Source of the DNA: Flavobacterium cupreum
GTDB taxonomy: Bacteria; Bacteroidota; Bacteroidia; Flavobacteriales; Flavobacteriaceae
NCBI RefSeq assembly: GCF_003996965.1
Contig: NZ_QWDM01000007.1
Coordinates: 1-64,000, forward strand
Direction: 5' to 3'
Length of the DNA: 64,000 bases
Below are positions 24,417-34,618 of this stretch, piece after piece (positions within the stretch are counted from its first letter, which is position 1; the number at the start of each line of letters is the position of its first letter). The notes beneath the pieces were generated by a model that was given only the letters and a program-made list of their open reading frames with translations, searched no databases and had not been told where the DNA came from. The position numbers were made by a program, and so were the translations under genes.

Positions 24417-27400
24417 CTATTTTATCCATTTTGATAATGCCTCTTCCACCGTGCCGCGAATGATAGGTTTTGAGATGTAATCGTTCATTCCGGCAGAGAT
24501 ACATTTATTTCGTTCGTCTTTTTCGGCACCGGCTGTTACAGCGATTATCGGAATGCTTTTGCCGGTTAATGTGTTTCTTATGGCTCTTGTAGCTTCATAA
24601 CCGTTCATAATTGGCATCTGAATGTCCATAAAAACCAGGTCCGGACTTATGTTGTCAATTTGATTTACTGCTTCATACCCATTTTCGCATTCATAAATAA
24701 GTGTATTGATGTTCAGGTTTTTTAGGATTGTCTTCAGCAACAGCATGTTTACTTTGTTGTCTTCGACAATTAGGATGCTTAATTTTTTTTGATTGGAATA
24801 ATAATTCAGATCCAGTTCCTTGCTAATGGTTTTGGATACAATTTTGTATTTCTCGTTGATGCTTTTATGGCTGATATTTAAATTCAGGTCGAAATAAAAA
24901 TTACTTCCTTCGTCTATTTTACTTTTAAGCTGTAAACGACTTTCCATTAGCGCCAGCAGCTGATTAGAGATGGTTAATCCTAAACCGGTTCCTCCGAATT
25001 TTCGTGTTGTGGAGCTGTCTTCCTGAGAAAAAGCCTTGAATATTTTCTTCTGGTTTTTTTCAAGTATGCCAATTCCGGTATCAACGACCGAAAATCGAAT
25101 GATGTAATTTTCCTCTGATTTTTGCTCGATAACAGAAACATTTAATTTGATGCTGCCTTCGTTTGTAAACTTAATAGCATTGGATAAAAGGTTGATCAGG
25201 ATTTGTTTTAACCGTACAATATCAGTCCAGATGTATTTCGGGACATTCGGATCAACGTTTAGTTCCAGCTGGAGGCTTTTTTGGTTGGATTCATAAACAA
25301 TCAGGTCAAATATTTGTCCCAGTATTTTCTGGATGTCGTAGAGGTCTATAAAAAGCTCGAGTTTTCCCGCCTCAATTTTAGAAAAATCAAGGATATCATT
25401 AATGATTTCCAGCAGGGAATGCGCCGATTGATTGATTGTGGTCATGTACTTTTCCTGAATTTCCCCAAGATTGGTTTTCATCAGTAAATGGGTGAATCCG
25501 ATAATTCCATTTAAAGGCGTACGGATTTCATGAGACATATTGGCTAAGAAATCAGATTTTGACTTATTCGCCGCCTCCGCGAGTTCTTTGGCTTTGATGG
25601 CATCTTCGCTTTCTTTGATCTTCGCCTGATTCCTGTTTCTTTCGAGAGCCGATGAAATATTGTTGGCGAGTGTCTGGAAAATGTAGATTTCATCATCTGT
25701 CCATTTCCTTTCTTTGGTACAATCATCAAAACCGATAAAACCGGAGAAGTTATTATTGGCATACAAAGGCAAAATCAGAATGGACTTGATTTCGTTGGTG
25801 ACCAGTAAATTTTTGAAAAAAGTATCTTCGAGGTTTTGTGTTAAGATGCTTAAAACTTTTTTACTTTGGGAATGTTCAATTATTTCTTTTAAATTTTCTT
25901 CCGTAAAATTTTGCAGCTCTGTTATCTGATGTTTTACGCCATCTCTGGACCACTTGTATTGCTGAGTAATGGTTTTGGTTTCAAAATCTTTTTCGTAATA
26001 AAAGATATGATCGACATTCGAGGCTTCACCAATAATTTCGTAAGTTTCCTCAAACATTTTCTGCGTGCTTTTGCTCATTAAAAATTTCTCCGTACAAAGT
26101 GCCAGTGCAGAAAGCAATTCACTTTTAAGTTCCAGTTTTTTCTCTGCTTTAAGCCGCATTTGGGATGAAATTGCGAGGGAAATCACATCTGATATCGTTC
26201 TGGCATAATTGATGTCTTCATTGTCCCAGTCTCTTTTTTCTTCGGTACTTTCAAAACAAGCTACACCGGCCAGCTGCCCGTTGAGGAAAATAGGCACGTC
26301 CAGCATTGATTTTATTTTATTCTGAATGAAATATACTTCTTTAAATTCAGAGGTTTCCAGTTTGTTAAAAACGTCCGGAGCGTTTATAATGGCTTTATTT
26401 TTTAAGGTTTCAAAATAAATAGGATATGATTCCTTATCCAGAATGTTTTTATCACTTAAGCTCTGATTGTCCCAGCTAAATAAGTTTTTGCAGGTAATAA
26501 TATCATTGGAATACCTCCAGAAACTAACCCTGCTTGTTCTCGATACTGTGGCAGCTTCCTGAATGATATAGTCAATTACGGTCTGGAAATTACTGTAATT
26601 CCGAAAATCTGTTGTTGATAATTTTTTGGTGGAGTTGTTGTACGATTCTATTTTTTCAAGACGCCTTTTTTTCTCGTTTTCGATGTCTTTTATTTCGGTA
26701 ATGTCCCTTGCGATACCGGCAAAACCGATCGTCTGACCCAGGTCATTTTTACGGATAATTACCTTTTGGGAAATCCATAATTCTTCGCCGTTTTTCTTTA
26801 AAATCGGGATTTCAATCGTGGGATAATTGATTTCGTTCTGCTCCAGGTTTTCGTAAAAGTCAACAGCATTTTTTATATAATCCTCATGAATGAAATTGGA
26901 ATAATGCTGCATGATAATTTCATTCTCAGAATACCCTAAAATAGAAAACCCAAATTCATTTACAAAAGTAAAATAGCCATCAATATTTATTTCAAATATG
27001 ATATCTGTGGCAGTCTGAATCAGGTTTTTATATTGGTCCTGAACGATAATCTGCTCCGTAACGTCCTGACCGATACTGATAATTAAGTCTTCAGAAAACT
27101 TTTTATCTTTCCATTGGATGTATTTGTACTCGCCGTTTTTATTTTTTAATTTCTGGATGTAAAGTTTATCATCAATTTGCTTCTTATTGTGGTTCTCCTT
27201 TATGAATTCCCGGTCTTCGGTTAGTTTCCAGAATTTCATTGCCATCACTTCAGCCGGCAGATATCCTAAAATGGAAGTAATTGTTTCGCTGCAAAACAGA
27301 ATTTCCCCTTTTTGATTTGTTGCAATGGTCAGCGAATTTCCTTTGTGCACAATTTCATTTGTAAATCTGAAATTATCACGGCTGTTTAATAAAACAGCAT

Positions 27401-28100
27401 ATTTGACCTGATTGATAATAAAAATCAGAATTGAAAAATTAATTAATAATATGGAGGACTTTAACGGAATTAAATGAAAAACAATTGTTGTAATCTGAAA
27501 CGTAAAAGCCAATACAACAAAAAACCAATAAATTTTGATTGGTTTTAAAATGTTATAAGCAAAGAAAAATGAAATCAAAAAAATAATAATCGGCACCACA
27601 TCATTCGAAAGGTAAACGATATTGAATGCGACATAGGAAATATAAATAAAGAAGGAAAAGATAAAAATGGTCTGGATTTTATCTCTCAGTACTTTTATTT
27701 TATCGGTTACAAAATAAACCAGCAATACAAAAACACCGATGGAGGAATTTGTAATCAATAAACTTTTGGGCCTGATCTTAAATATTTCATTGATAATTTC
27801 GATGACAATAATGGCGATCCCAAAGAATAAAATGTAGAGTTGATATTCCCTGCTCGTGGTGTCATCATCTTTTCTTTTTTCGATGAAATATCCAATTTTA
27901 GCTTTAATTCTGAAAAACTGATAAATCAGCAAAGTAAGAAACCCTACCAAGGATAATCCTAAAATAATGATTTTGGGATTGTTATAGAAAATAATATCAG
28001 AATTGAATACAAACCAGTTCATTCCGCCTGATTTCAGGGCATCTCCAAAAATGGCGATTCCCGAAATCAGTGAATGAATACAACTATAGTTTTGTACCAT
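24417..28100 (-). CDS. Hybrid sensor histidine kinase / response regulator
   Basis: The product has 1227 residues. The first 240 hold seven or eight membrane helices. Two PAS domains follow (about 245-355 with [13 protein letters not shown], and 355-475 with [22 protein letters not shown]). Two GAF-like domains come next (about 500-650 and 660-810, each with WxxEDINYA or [13 protein letters not shown] ends). The HisKA domain has [11 protein letters not shown] with the phospho-His near 857. The ATPase domain shows DTGIGI and GTGLGLTIS, and a C-terminal receiver has [14 protein letters not shown] with its Asp near 1157. All catalytic residues are present. The signal is unknown; tandem PAS/GAF suggests small-molecule or redox input. 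No separate output regulator lies next to it. Confidence 0.93.
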   Translation of the reverse strand: MVQNYSCIHSLISGIAIFGDALKSGGMNWFVFNSDIIFYNNPKIIILGLSLVGFLTLLIYQFFRIKAKIGYFIEKRKDDDTTSREYQLYILFFGIAIIVIEIINEIFKIRPKSLLITNSSIGVFVLLVYFVTDKIKVLRDKIQTIFIFSFFIYISYVAFNIVYLSNDVVPIIIFLISFFFAYNILKPIKIYWFFVVLAFTFQITTIVFHLIPLKSSILLINFSILIFIINQVKYAVLLNSRDNFRFTNEIVHKGNSLTIATNQKGEILFCSETITSILGYLPAEVMAMKFWKLTEDREFIKENHNKKQIDDKLYIQKLKNKNGEYKYIQWKDKKFSEDLIISIGQDVTEQIIVQDQYKNLIQTATDIIFEINIDGYFTFVNEFGFSILGYSENEIIMQHYSNFIHEDYIKNAVDFYENLEQNEINYPTIEIPILKKNGEELWISQKVIIRKNDLGQTIGFAGIARDITEIKDIENEKKRRLEKIESYNNSTKKLSTTDFRNYSNFQTVIDYIIQEAATVSRTSRVSFWRYSNDIITCKNLFSWDNQSLSDKNILDKESYPIYFETLKNKAIINAPDVFNKLETSEFKEVYFIQNKIKSMLDVPIFLNGQLAGVACFESTEEKRDWDNEDINYARTISDVISLAISSQMRLKAEKKLELKSELLSALALCTEKFLMSKSTQKMFEETYEIIGEASNVDHIFYYEKDFETKTITQQYKWSRDGVKHQITELQNFTEENLKEIIEHSQSKKVLSILTQNLEDTFFKNLLVTNEIKSILILPLYANNNFSGFIGFDDCTKERKWTDDEIYIFQTLANNISSALERNRNQAKIKESEDAIKAKELAEAANKSKSDFLANMSHEIRTPLNGIIGFTHLLMKTNLGEIQEKYMTTINQSAHSLLEIINDILDFSKIEAGKLELFIDLYDIQKILGQIFDLIVYESNQKSLQLELNVDPNVPKYIWTDIVRLKQILINLLSNAIKFTNEGSIKLNVSVIEQKSEENYIIRFSVVDTGIGILEKNQKKIFKAFSQEDSSTTRKFGGTGLGLTISNQLLALMESRLQLKSKIDEGSNFYFDLNLNISHKSINEKYKIVSKTISKELDLNYYSNQKKLSILIVEDNKVNMLLLKTILKNLNINTLIYECENGYEAVNQIDNISPDLVFMDIQMPIMNGYEATRAIRNTLTGKSIPIIAVTAGAEKDERNKCISAGMNDYISKPIIRGTVEEALSKWIK

Positions 28101-28186
28101 AGTATTTGGGGTATATTTGGTTTAGTAAATAGCTTTTTTAAGTTTTTAAACGGAGTAGGTTAAGCTCCTTTTTTATTCAGAAAACT

Positions 28187-28984
28187 TTAATTATAAGAAT
28201 CGGACTGACCGATAGAGTCAATAGAATTTTCATCTTCATCAGTTAATATAATAGCCCTGTAAATGGCATAATTTACCGAGTATGTCAGTGGAATTGTGAA
28301 TACGACACCAATGCAACAGCCAATAAAACCTACCATAGAAGCCAATCCTCCAACAATTACCAAAAGAAGAATAACGAAGGGTTGTTTGCTCACGATCATA
28401 ACGCTCGTTTTGATCGCGTCTATTGCGTTCAGTTCACCAAAGATAATAAGCGGGAGGGTTAAGGTTGTAAATAAGGTGATCACAATTGTAATGATCGTAT
28501 CGACAAACATGATACCCAGTAAGCTGAAACCAACAGAGATTAAGCCTCCTAACAAAGAGATGGATAAGGCAGCTATAAAAAGATTCGGAAAGTGACGTGA
28601 ATTATAATACGAAAAAATAGTGGATACATTAAAAGCTTCGTCTTTATCGGCACAATCCGCCATTTTTAGAAATCCAGCTGTAAACGGACTTAAAAATGCC
28701 GAGACAAATGCTATCACTAAAGTGTAAATTAACAGGACCGAATGATCGGTTTGTTCGTTCTGAAGGTTTTTGAAAAATTCTTCGTTAAAATGCTCAACGC
28801 CATATAGCGCCACTAAAATTCCTCCTCCGAGGAAAAAAGCTAAAATTGAAAATACCAGTAATATTAATCCGGCATAAAGTGCTATTTTTTTATAGTTTTC
28901 GAAAGCGTGGTTGAAAACATTCGAAAAATCTAACGAATAGCCATTTTTCCTAATGTCTTCGATTTGGTCAAGTGTAGATTTCAT
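28187..28984 (-). CDS. Multi-pass membrane protein, unknown
   Basis: The product has 265 residues with a 30-residue cytoplasmic N-terminus (DQIEDIRKNGYSLDFSNVFNHAFENYKKIA). About six membrane helices follow, some glycine-rich (LGGLISVGFSLLGIMFVD). It ends in a short acidic tail. The pattern resembles the bacterial membrane domain sometimes annotated as glycerophosphodiester-phosphodiesterase-like or DUF975-like, in which NxxxxYxxIxLYAGLIL starts the first helix. No enzymatic motif is visible. It lies 86 bp upstream of the histidine kinase gene on the same strand, so both could share a transcript, but no functional link is evident. I would leave it as an uncharacterised integral membrane protein. 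Confidence 0.6.
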   Translation of the reverse strand: MKSTLDQIEDIRKNGYSLDFSNVFNHAFENYKKIALYAGLILLVFSILAFFLGGGILVALYGVEHFNEEFFKNLQNEQTDHSVLLIYTLVIAFVSAFLSPFTAGFLKMADCADKDEAFNVSTIFSYYNSRHFPNLFIAALSISLLGGLISVGFSLLGIMFVDTIITIVITLFTTLTLPLIIFGELNAIDAIKTSVMIVSKQPFVILLLVIVGGLASMVGFIGCCIGVVFTIPLTYSVNYAIYRAIILTDEDENSIDSIGQSDSYN

Positions 28985-29102
28985 TTTTTTGAGTAAAATT
29001 GTGTTATAGTCTGTTTTATTTGATGTTATTCAGACGTAAATATAATATTTTTAATCAATTCCATATAAAAATCTACAAAACATTACTAAAATGTTTTAGT
29101 GC

Positions 29103-30431
29103 TTATAACCAGTCTAATATACGTTTAATTGCGGCCAATTTATCTTTATAAGGGGCATATCGCATAGGCAGGTCGAGCCAGTTTCCTTTTTTGACCACGC
29201 CTTTATGATGCGAGAAAATATCAAAGCTCAGCTGACCGTGATAAGCTCCTATACCGCTATGGCCGACACCGCCAAAAGGCAGTCTTTTATTAGAAAAATG
29301 TACCACAGTATCGTTGATGCAACCGCCTCCAAAAGAGTAGGTGGTAATCAGTTTTTTTGCAAAAGATTTGTTATCACTAAAAACATAAAATGCAAGTGGT
29401 TTCTCATATCGGCTGATGACCTTTTTAATGTCATCTTCAGTCTCATAAGTAAGGATCGGTAAAATCGGGCCAAAAATTTCTTCTTTCATTACAGCACTGT
29501 CCAAAGCAGGTTCTTCCAGCAGCGTTGGTGCAATATATAAGGCATTCGCATCTGATTCCCCGCCAAAAAGCACGCGTTCCGGATCAATCATATTGACTAA
29601 GCGCAGCCAGTTTTTAGTATTGATAATTCGGGCAAAATCAGGTGATTTCTCCATTTTTTTGCCGTAGGATTTGGTGATTTCTTCCATCATAAAAGAGAGA
29701 AAATTGATTTTCATATTCTTTTGGATCAGGATGTAATCGGGAGCGATACAGGTCTGGCCGGCATTGATAAACTTGCCCCAGACAATTCTTTTTGCCGCTA
29801 ATTTCAGATCGGCAGTTTCATCAATAATACAGGGGTTTTTTCCGCCTAATTCAAGAGTAACAGGCGTCAGGTTTTCTGCGGCGGCTTTGGCAACAACCTT
29901 ACCAACAGCTACACTTCCGGTAAAGAAAATATAATCCCATCGTTGTGCCAGCAATGCACTCGAAACTTCTACGCCGCCTTCAAAAACTTCGACATGATTG
30001 ACATGAAACGTCTTCTGAATGATTTTTGTTATGATGGCAGAGGTATGAGGTGTGAGTTCTGAAGGCTTCAAAACCACTCTGTTTCCCGCTGCAACAGCAG
30101 AAATCAGGGGGCATAAAGCAAGCTGGAAAGGATAATTCCACGGTGCAATTACCAATACTTTTCCGTAAGGTTCTTTGTAAATATAATCGGTGGAGGGGAA
30201 ATTAAGAAGTGAAGGCCAAATACGTTTTGGTTTTGCCCACTTGTGAATATTCTTAATGGTGTCTTTCAATTCCGAAATGACATAATTGGTTTCGGTTAAA
30301 ACAGCTTCAAATTCGGGTTTTTTAAAATCATCGTATAACGCTTTTACAATCAGGTCCTCGCTTTTCTGAATGTTATATAATAACTTTTTTAGCGTTTCTT
30401 TTCTGTATCCGATGTCGTTTTTGTAGTCCAT
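29103..30431 (-). CDS. Aldehyde dehydrogenase (class 3-like)
   Basis: This 442-residue NAD(P)-dependent enzyme oxidises aldehydes to acids. The NAD-binding stretch FFTGSVAVGKVVAKAAAENL, the catalytic-base region LELGGKNPCI and the nucleophile in GQTCIAPDYIL are intact. The N-terminal stretch of about 430 residues is shorter than the 480-500 of class 1/2 enzymes and fits the class-3/fatty-aldehyde group. KEEIFGPILPI is also present. The C-terminal part lacks the membrane tail of animal fatty-aldehyde enzymes. Substrate cannot be told, but long-chain aldehydes are usual in this group. It is a single gene between the membrane-protein gene and rluA. Confidence 0.9.
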   Translation of the reverse strand: MDYKNDIGYRKETLKKLLYNIQKSEDLIVKALYDDFKKPEFEAVLTETNYVISELKDTIKNIHKWAKPKRIWPSLLNFPSTDYIYKEPYGKVLVIAPWNYPFQLALCPLISAVAAGNRVVLKPSELTPHTSAIITKIIQKTFHVNHVEVFEGGVEVSSALLAQRWDYIFFTGSVAVGKVVAKAAAENLTPVTLELGGKNPCIIDETADLKLAAKRIVWGKFINAGQTCIAPDYILIQKNMKINFLSFMMEEITKSYGKKMEKSPDFARIINTKNWLRLVNMIDPERVLFGGESDANALYIAPTLLEEPALDSAVMKEEIFGPILPILTYETEDDIKKVISRYEKPLAFYVFSDNKSFAKKLITTYSFGGGCINDTVVHFSNKRLPFGGVGHSGIGAYHGQLSFDIFSHHKGVVKKGNWLDLPMRYAPYKDKLAAIKRILDWL

Positions 30432-30506
30432 TTTACGTTTAACTTGATTTTTTGACTTTGCAAGTTAATTGATAAAATTTAAAAAAATAACAATTTCATC
30501 ATAAAA

Positions 30507-31196
30507 TCACAGCGCATTCCAGATGGTTTCATCAGGCACAGGGGCAACGATTGTCATGTTTTCCTTGGAAACGGGATGTATAAAAACTAATTTTCTGGCA
30601 TGAAGATGAATGCCTCCGTCAGGGTTACTCCGGTCAAAGCCATATTTTAAATCGCCCTTAATCGGGGAGCCGATTGCAGCCAGTTGCGCACGGATCTGAT
30701 GATGGCGCCCGGTATGAAGATTGATCTCTAAAGCGACATAGTTCTGAAGTTCTTTAAAGACGGTATAATCCAGACTGGCGACTTTACTGTTCGGAACTTC
30801 TTTTACATGGGCTTTTGAAGTATTATTTTTTTCATTCCTTTTTAAAAAATGAACCAATTTGGCAGTTGTTTCTACAGGTTTGTTTTTAACAACTGCCCAA
30901 TAGGTTTTTTGTGTTTCGCGATTGCTGAACATTTCGTTCATTCGCGTTAAAGCTTTGCTGGTTCTGGCAAAAACAACGATTCCTGTGGTTGGCCTGTCCA
31001 AACGGTGGATCACGCCCAGAAACACGTCGCCGGGTTTGTTATACTTGTCTTTAATGTATTCCTTTACAACATCAGATAGAGGTTTGTCACCCGTTTTATC
31101 GCCTTGTACAATATCGCCTACGCGTTTATTGACCACAATGATATGGTTGTCTTCGTGTAGGATTTGGAGGTTGTTTTTATCTGAAATAATTTTCAT
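30507..31196 (-). CDS. RluA-family pseudouridine synthase
   Basis: This 229-residue enzyme isomerises uridines in rRNA or tRNA. The catalytic loop is HRLDRPTTG (about 64-72) with the active-site Asp. The motif LEINLHTGRHHQIRAQLA and the final LHARKLVFIHP are also family signatures. There is no S4 domain; the protein starts directly with KNNLQILHEDNHIIVVNK. The target site (23S rRNA, 16S rRNA or tRNA) cannot be told. It is encoded downstream of panB on the same strand, a pairing common in Bacteroidota, but here a four-helix-bundle gene with repeat flanks lies between them, so the operon has probably been interrupted. Confidence 0.9.
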   Translation of the reverse strand: MKIISDKNNLQILHEDNHIIVVNKRVGDIVQGDKTGDKPLSDVVKEYIKDKYNKPGDVFLGVIHRLDRPTTGIVVFARTSKALTRMNEMFSNRETQKTYWAVVKNKPVETTAKLVHFLKRNEKNNTSKAHVKEVPNSKVASLDYTVFKELQNYVALEINLHTGRHHQIRAQLAAIGSPIKGDLKYGFDRSNPDGGIHLHARKLVFIHPVSKENMTIVAPVPDETIWNAL

Positions 31197-31252
31197 TTTA
31201 GACTTACTTAGATTTTTAGACTGACTTAGACTTCTTAGATCTTAGCCTTTAA
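31197..31252. repeat. AT-rich 'gacttcttagatc' repeat, left flank of the four-helix-bundle gene
   Basis: TAGACTTACTTAGATTTTTAGACTGACTTAGACTTCTTAGATC lies here as short repeated units. The same words occur on the other side of the gene at 31640-31726, partly inverted. Confidence 0.6.
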
Positions 31253-31278
31253 TTGGTTTAATTAGTGGCTTGGAAGAG

Positions 31279-31629
31279 TTATAATAAAGTAGCTCTAAAT
31301 CTTGATGTCATTTTAATAATTTCCTCCAACATATTTGTTAATTCAATTGTGCTTTCTTCAGTGATAAATCCTAAATCAGACGAAATTAAAAGTTGTGTTT
31401 CTACTTCATAAGCTGAACCAATTGCAATTTCTAAAAATCTCGCAAAGTCTTTATTCGAATTTCTTGAAGAACCTTCTGCAATATTTGAAGGAATTGAAAT
31501 CGCAGCTCTTCGCAATTGATTTGTTATTCCAAATTTTTCTTCATTTGGAAAATTAGCTGTTGCGTTATAAATTTTAGAACAAAACAGTCTGCTTTTCTTC
31601 CAGATTAAAAGCTCTTTAAATTGATGCAT
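31279..31629 (-). CDS. Four-helix-bundle protein (23S rRNA intervening-sequence type)
   Basis: This 116-residue all-helical protein has the signatures of the S23/IVS-type family: FKELLIWKKSRLFC, FGITNQLRRAAISIPSNIAEGSSR and FLEIAIGSAYEVETQL. Members were first found in intervening sequences of 23S rRNA, and relatives act as accessory proteins (Avd) of diversity-generating retroelements. Their molecular job outside that context is unclear; a nucleic-acid chaperone role is usually proposed. No reverse transcriptase or variable gene is in the window. The gene interrupts the panB-rluA order and is flanked by related repeats, which suggests arrival as a small mobile unit. Confidence 0.85.
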   Translation of the reverse strand: MHQFKELLIWKKSRLFCSKIYNATANFPNEEKFGITNQLRRAAISIPSNIAEGSSRNSNKDFARFLEIAIGSAYEVETQLLISSDLGFITEESTIELTNMLEEIIKMTSRFRATLL

Positions 31630-31639
31630 TTTTTTTTAA

Positions 31640-31728
31640 ATTAGTTAGATTCCGGACTACTTTAGACTTCTTAGCTTATTCAGATTTTCAAAGAATAAGA
31701 TCTAAGAAGTCTAAGAAATCTAATAAAT
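31640..31728. repeat. Repeat with internal inverted arms, right flank of the four-helix-bundle gene
   Basis: TAGACTTCTTAGCTTATTC (31661-31680) pairs imperfectly with GAATAAGATCTAAGAAGTCTA (31694-31714), giving a long hairpin. It shares words with the left flank at 31197-31252. Confidence 0.65.
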
Positions 31729-31733
31729 GCAGC

Positions 31734-32552
31734 CTAATACTGTTCCGTAGAATTCGGAAAATCGCTGGACTTGACGTCAGCAGCATACTGACCAATAGCT
31801 CTGGTCATTTCTTCGTATAAATTTAAATAGCGGCGTAAGAAACGCGGACTGAATTCGTTGTTCATTCCTAACATATCGTGAATAACCAGAACTTGTCCGT
31901 CAACGCCTCCGCCTGCACCAATACCAATTACCGGGATTGAAATGCTTTTAGCCACTTTTTCAGCTAAATCGGCTGGGATTTTTTCCAAAACAATTCCAAA
32001 ACAACCAATTTTTTCTAAAAGTTTGGCGTCTTCGATTAGTTTTTCAGCTTCCTGATCTTCTTTTGCACGAACACTGTAGGTGCCGAATTTATAGATCGAT
32101 TGTGGTGTTAAACCCAAATGTCCCATCACCGGGATTCCGGCGTTTAATATTTTTTTGATAGATTCCTTAATTTCTTTTCCTCCTTCAAGTTTCACGGCAT
32201 GACCGCCGCTTTCTTTCATGATTCTAATGGCAGAACGCAACGCTTCTTTCGGATCGGACTGGTAACTTCCAAAAGGTAAGTCGACTACCACCAATGCTCG
32301 TTCTACAGCGCGAACTACAGACGAAGCGTGATAAATCATTTGATCTAAGGTAATTGGCAAAGTCGTTTCGTGACCCGCCATCACGTTTGATGCTGAATCG
32401 CCCACTAAAATCACATCGACTCCTGCGGTGTCCACAATCTTAGCCATTGTAAAATCGTAAGCGGTAAGCATAGAGATTTTTTCTCCGTTGCTTTTCATTT
32501 CGATTAATGACTTTGTTGTTATTCTTTTATAATCTTTTTTTGCTACTGACAT
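31734..32552 (-). CDS. panB: 3-methyl-2-oxobutanoate hydroxymethyltransferase
   Basis: This 272-residue TIM-barrel enzyme converts ketoisovalerate to ketopantoate with methylene-tetrahydrofolate, the first committed step of pantothenate and CoA synthesis. [31 protein letters not shown] (metal-binding aspartate), [14 protein letters not shown] and GHLGLTPQ are intact. [21 protein letters not shown] near the C-terminus completes the family pattern; the usual wording there is GIGAGxxxDGQ. Length matches the family (about 270). It is cytoplasmic and decameric in known relatives. It lies at the head of the minus-strand group that includes the four-helix-bundle and rluA-type genes. panC and panD are not in the window. 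Confidence 0.95.
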   Translation of the reverse strand: MSVAKKDYKRITTKSLIEMKSNGEKISMLTAYDFTMAKIVDTAGVDVILVGDSASNVMAGHETTLPITLDQMIYHASSVVRAVERALVVVDLPFGSYQSDPKEALRSAIRIMKESGGHAVKLEGGKEIKESIKKILNAGIPVMGHLGLTPQSIYKFGTYSVRAKEDQEAEKLIEDAKLLEKIGCFGIVLEKIPADLAEKVAKSISIPVIGIGAGGGVDGQVLVIHDMLGMNNEFSPRFLRRYLNLYEEMTRAIGQYAADVKSSDFPNSTEQY

Positions 32553-32601
32553 TTTATTTTTTTTTGAAGATGTAAAAGTATTGAATAATTATAGATTGAA
32601 A

Positions 32602-33798
32602 TCAGCAATAGAAGAATATTTCAATGTTAAATAACTTCCCATCCCTGAATTCTATTTTAAATTCGCTGTCCTCCAGTTGTATGGAGTAAAGATGCGGTGC
32701 TTTTATTGAGGCACCAATATAGGCGCCGTATTTTTCGATAAATGCTTTTTCAGATACCGAATGGTCTAAGGTCGCATTGGCATTTAAAACGAGTTTGTTG
32801 TTTTCATTTATAAAAACCCTGGTTATTTCTGCCTGGTTTTGTTTTTCATCTACAGAAGCCTCCAAATCGGGATAGTAATAAAAGAGGTCACTCAGGTAAA
32901 GACCGCATTCATCACTTATGGTTGCTTTTTTTACCGGTTTTCCGAAGACCTTCAATAAATCTTTCTGTGTCAGAAACAATGATTTGGTTTTTACTCCTTT
33001 CAGGACAAATTCTGATTTTTTAACGAAAGCAAGGATTTGTTCCGGTGTCTTGTGTTTGGCTAATCCTTTGGCTATAATGATATTCAGCTCGGTATCAGCA
33101 AGAAGTTTTGGATCGTTTAGTTGTCTGACAACCTCATAATATCTCTGATAAGCCGGAGTTAAGGTTGTTTTATCACTATTCCACGCCAGTTCTACCAGTC
33201 GTTCGCCAACCGTTTTGCGTTCTGTACTATTGGTAGGATCCAGTTGGTCAAAGTCTTTGAGTAAGGTGTTGAAATCAGGTCTTTTGCCAACAAATTTTCG
33301 TAAAGTAAACCGGGCATATTCGTCGCTAAAATTACCTCCAATATTCACCCATTCCTCCGGGTTTTTAGGAAGATAATCAATAGGTACTGGATCGCCGGTA
33401 TATAGAATTTCTTTAATTTTTGAGTTTTTATGCGGTTGTGCCCTTGCCTTTAAACCCGCGACTATAACAAAAAGATGACAACTGCCGTAATAGTTATCGT
33501 TGCCTTCGATAAGAGGGTTTTCGTTGTCCCTTACTTTCACATCGGCTGAATTTAAGCGCGTGGCAACGTATTTCTCCGGAACAAAACCTTCAGAGAAGTT
33601 GTCGGCTTTTACTTTATACCAGCCATTTTTACTTTCGGATAGTAACTGCACTTCGGCTCCGTATTTAAAATATCCTAAAAACTCAGCAGAAGTACTCGGG
33701 GAAATATACAAACGCGTATCTGAATTCAGGAAATAACGTTCCTGTGAATGCACTAAAAGGGAACAAAACAAGGCAACTAAAAAGTAGTATTTTTTCAT
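32602..33798 (-). CDS. Exported protein with N-terminal SH3-like domain
   Basis: The product has 398 residues from ATG 33798, which starts a signal peptide (MKKYYFLVALFCSLLVHSQ); the frame is open 14 codons further. Residues 20-80 form a bacterial SH3-like domain (RLYISPSTSAEFLGYFKYGAEVQLL, then GWYKVKADN and GFVPEKYV). A second SH3-like stretch is likely at about 105-170 (LKARAQPHKNSKIKEILYTGDPVPI). The rest is an alpha/beta region without known motifs. SH3 modules usually bind peptidoglycan or peptides, so a periplasmic envelope role is likely. No catalytic NlpC/P60 Cys-His pair is present. It is the next gene after panB upstream, 50 bp away, on the same strand. Confidence 0.75.
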   Translation of the reverse strand: MKKYYFLVALFCSLLVHSQERYFLNSDTRLYISPSTSAEFLGYFKYGAEVQLLSESKNGWYKVKADNFSEGFVPEKYVATRLNSADVKVRDNENPLIEGNDNYYGSCHLFVIVAGLKARAQPHKNSKIKEILYTGDPVPIDYLPKNPEEWVNIGGNFSDEYARFTLRKFVGKRPDFNTLLKDFDQLDPTNSTERKTVGERLVELAWNSDKTTLTPAYQRYYEVVRQLNDPKLLADTELNIIIAKGLAKHKTPEQILAFVKKSEFVLKGVKTKSLFLTQKDLLKVFGKPVKKATISDECGLYLSDLFYYYPDLEASVDEKQNQAEITRVFINENNKLVLNANATLDHSVSEKAFIEKYGAYIGASIKAPHLYSIQLEDSEFKIEFRDGKLFNIEIFFYC

Positions 33799-33811
33799 GG
33801 AATGAATTTTT

Positions 33812-34614
33812 GGCGAGGTATTTTTTGCCACGAATTTCACTAATTTTCGCGAATTTTCATGCGCAAAGCAGCTAAAATTTCATTCGTGTAAATTCATGCA
33901 ATTCGTGGCAACCTTTATTTTTTTAGCAATCAACCCTATTGACGGTACTATTTTTATATGTAATTTTTGAAAGCATTTTTTGCCACAGATTAAAAGATTC
34001 AAAAAGATTATTTAATCTGCGCTAATCGTTTAATCTGTGGCAAACTAATTTTCGAAAGCGTTTTTTGCCACGAATTGCACGAATTTCACAAATTTTTTAT
34101 GTGCAAAGAAGCAAAATATTCATTCGTGTAAATTCGTGCAATTCTGGGAAACCTTTATTTTTTTAGCAATCAACCCTATTTACGCTACTATTTTTATCTG
34201 TAATTTTTAAAAGCTTTTTTTGCCACAGATTAAAAGATTCAAAAAGATTATTTAATCTGGGCTAATCCTTTAATCTGTGGCAAACTAATTTTTGAAAGCG
34301 TTTTTTGCCACAGATTAAAAGATTCAAAAAGATTATTTAATCTGCGCTAATCCTTTAATCTGTGGCAAACTAATTTTTGAAAGCGTTTTTTGCCAAGAAT
34401 TTCACTAATTTTCGCGAATTTTCATGCGTAAAGCAGCTAAAATTTCATTCGTGTAAATTCGTGCAATTCGCGGCAACCTTTATTTTTTTAGCAATCAACC
34501 CTATTTACGCTACTATTTTATATGTAATTTTTGAAAACGTTTTTTGCCACAGATTAAAAGATTCAAAAAGATTATTTTAATCTGCGCTAATCCTTTAATC
34601 TGTGGCAAACTTAA
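33812..34614. repeat. 800-bp tandem array of two palindromic repeats with copies of the sdaA tail
   Basis: Two repeat types alternate. Type A (about 155 bp) starts GCCACGAATT and ends AATTCGTGGCAA followed by a spacer. Type B (86 bp) starts GCCACAGATTAAAAGATTC and ends TTTAATCTGTGGCAAAC. The order is A B A B B A B. Each spacer after A holds TTTTTAGCAATCAACCC (at about 33919, 34159 and 34485), which resembles the real 3' end of the adjacent serine dehydratase gene at 34615-34640. Identity between copies is high. No gene lies in the 820-bp gap. Confidence 0.85.
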
Positions 34615-34618
34615 ATTT

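Noticed and set aside
31279..31629. Accessory (Avd) gene of a diversity-generating retroelement
   Set aside because: The fold is related, but there is no reverse transcriptase, template repeat or variable gene in the window.
33812..34614. CRISPR-like array
   Set aside because: The repeats are 86-155 bp long, palindromic and nearly adjacent. Spacers are similar to each other, and no cas gene is near.
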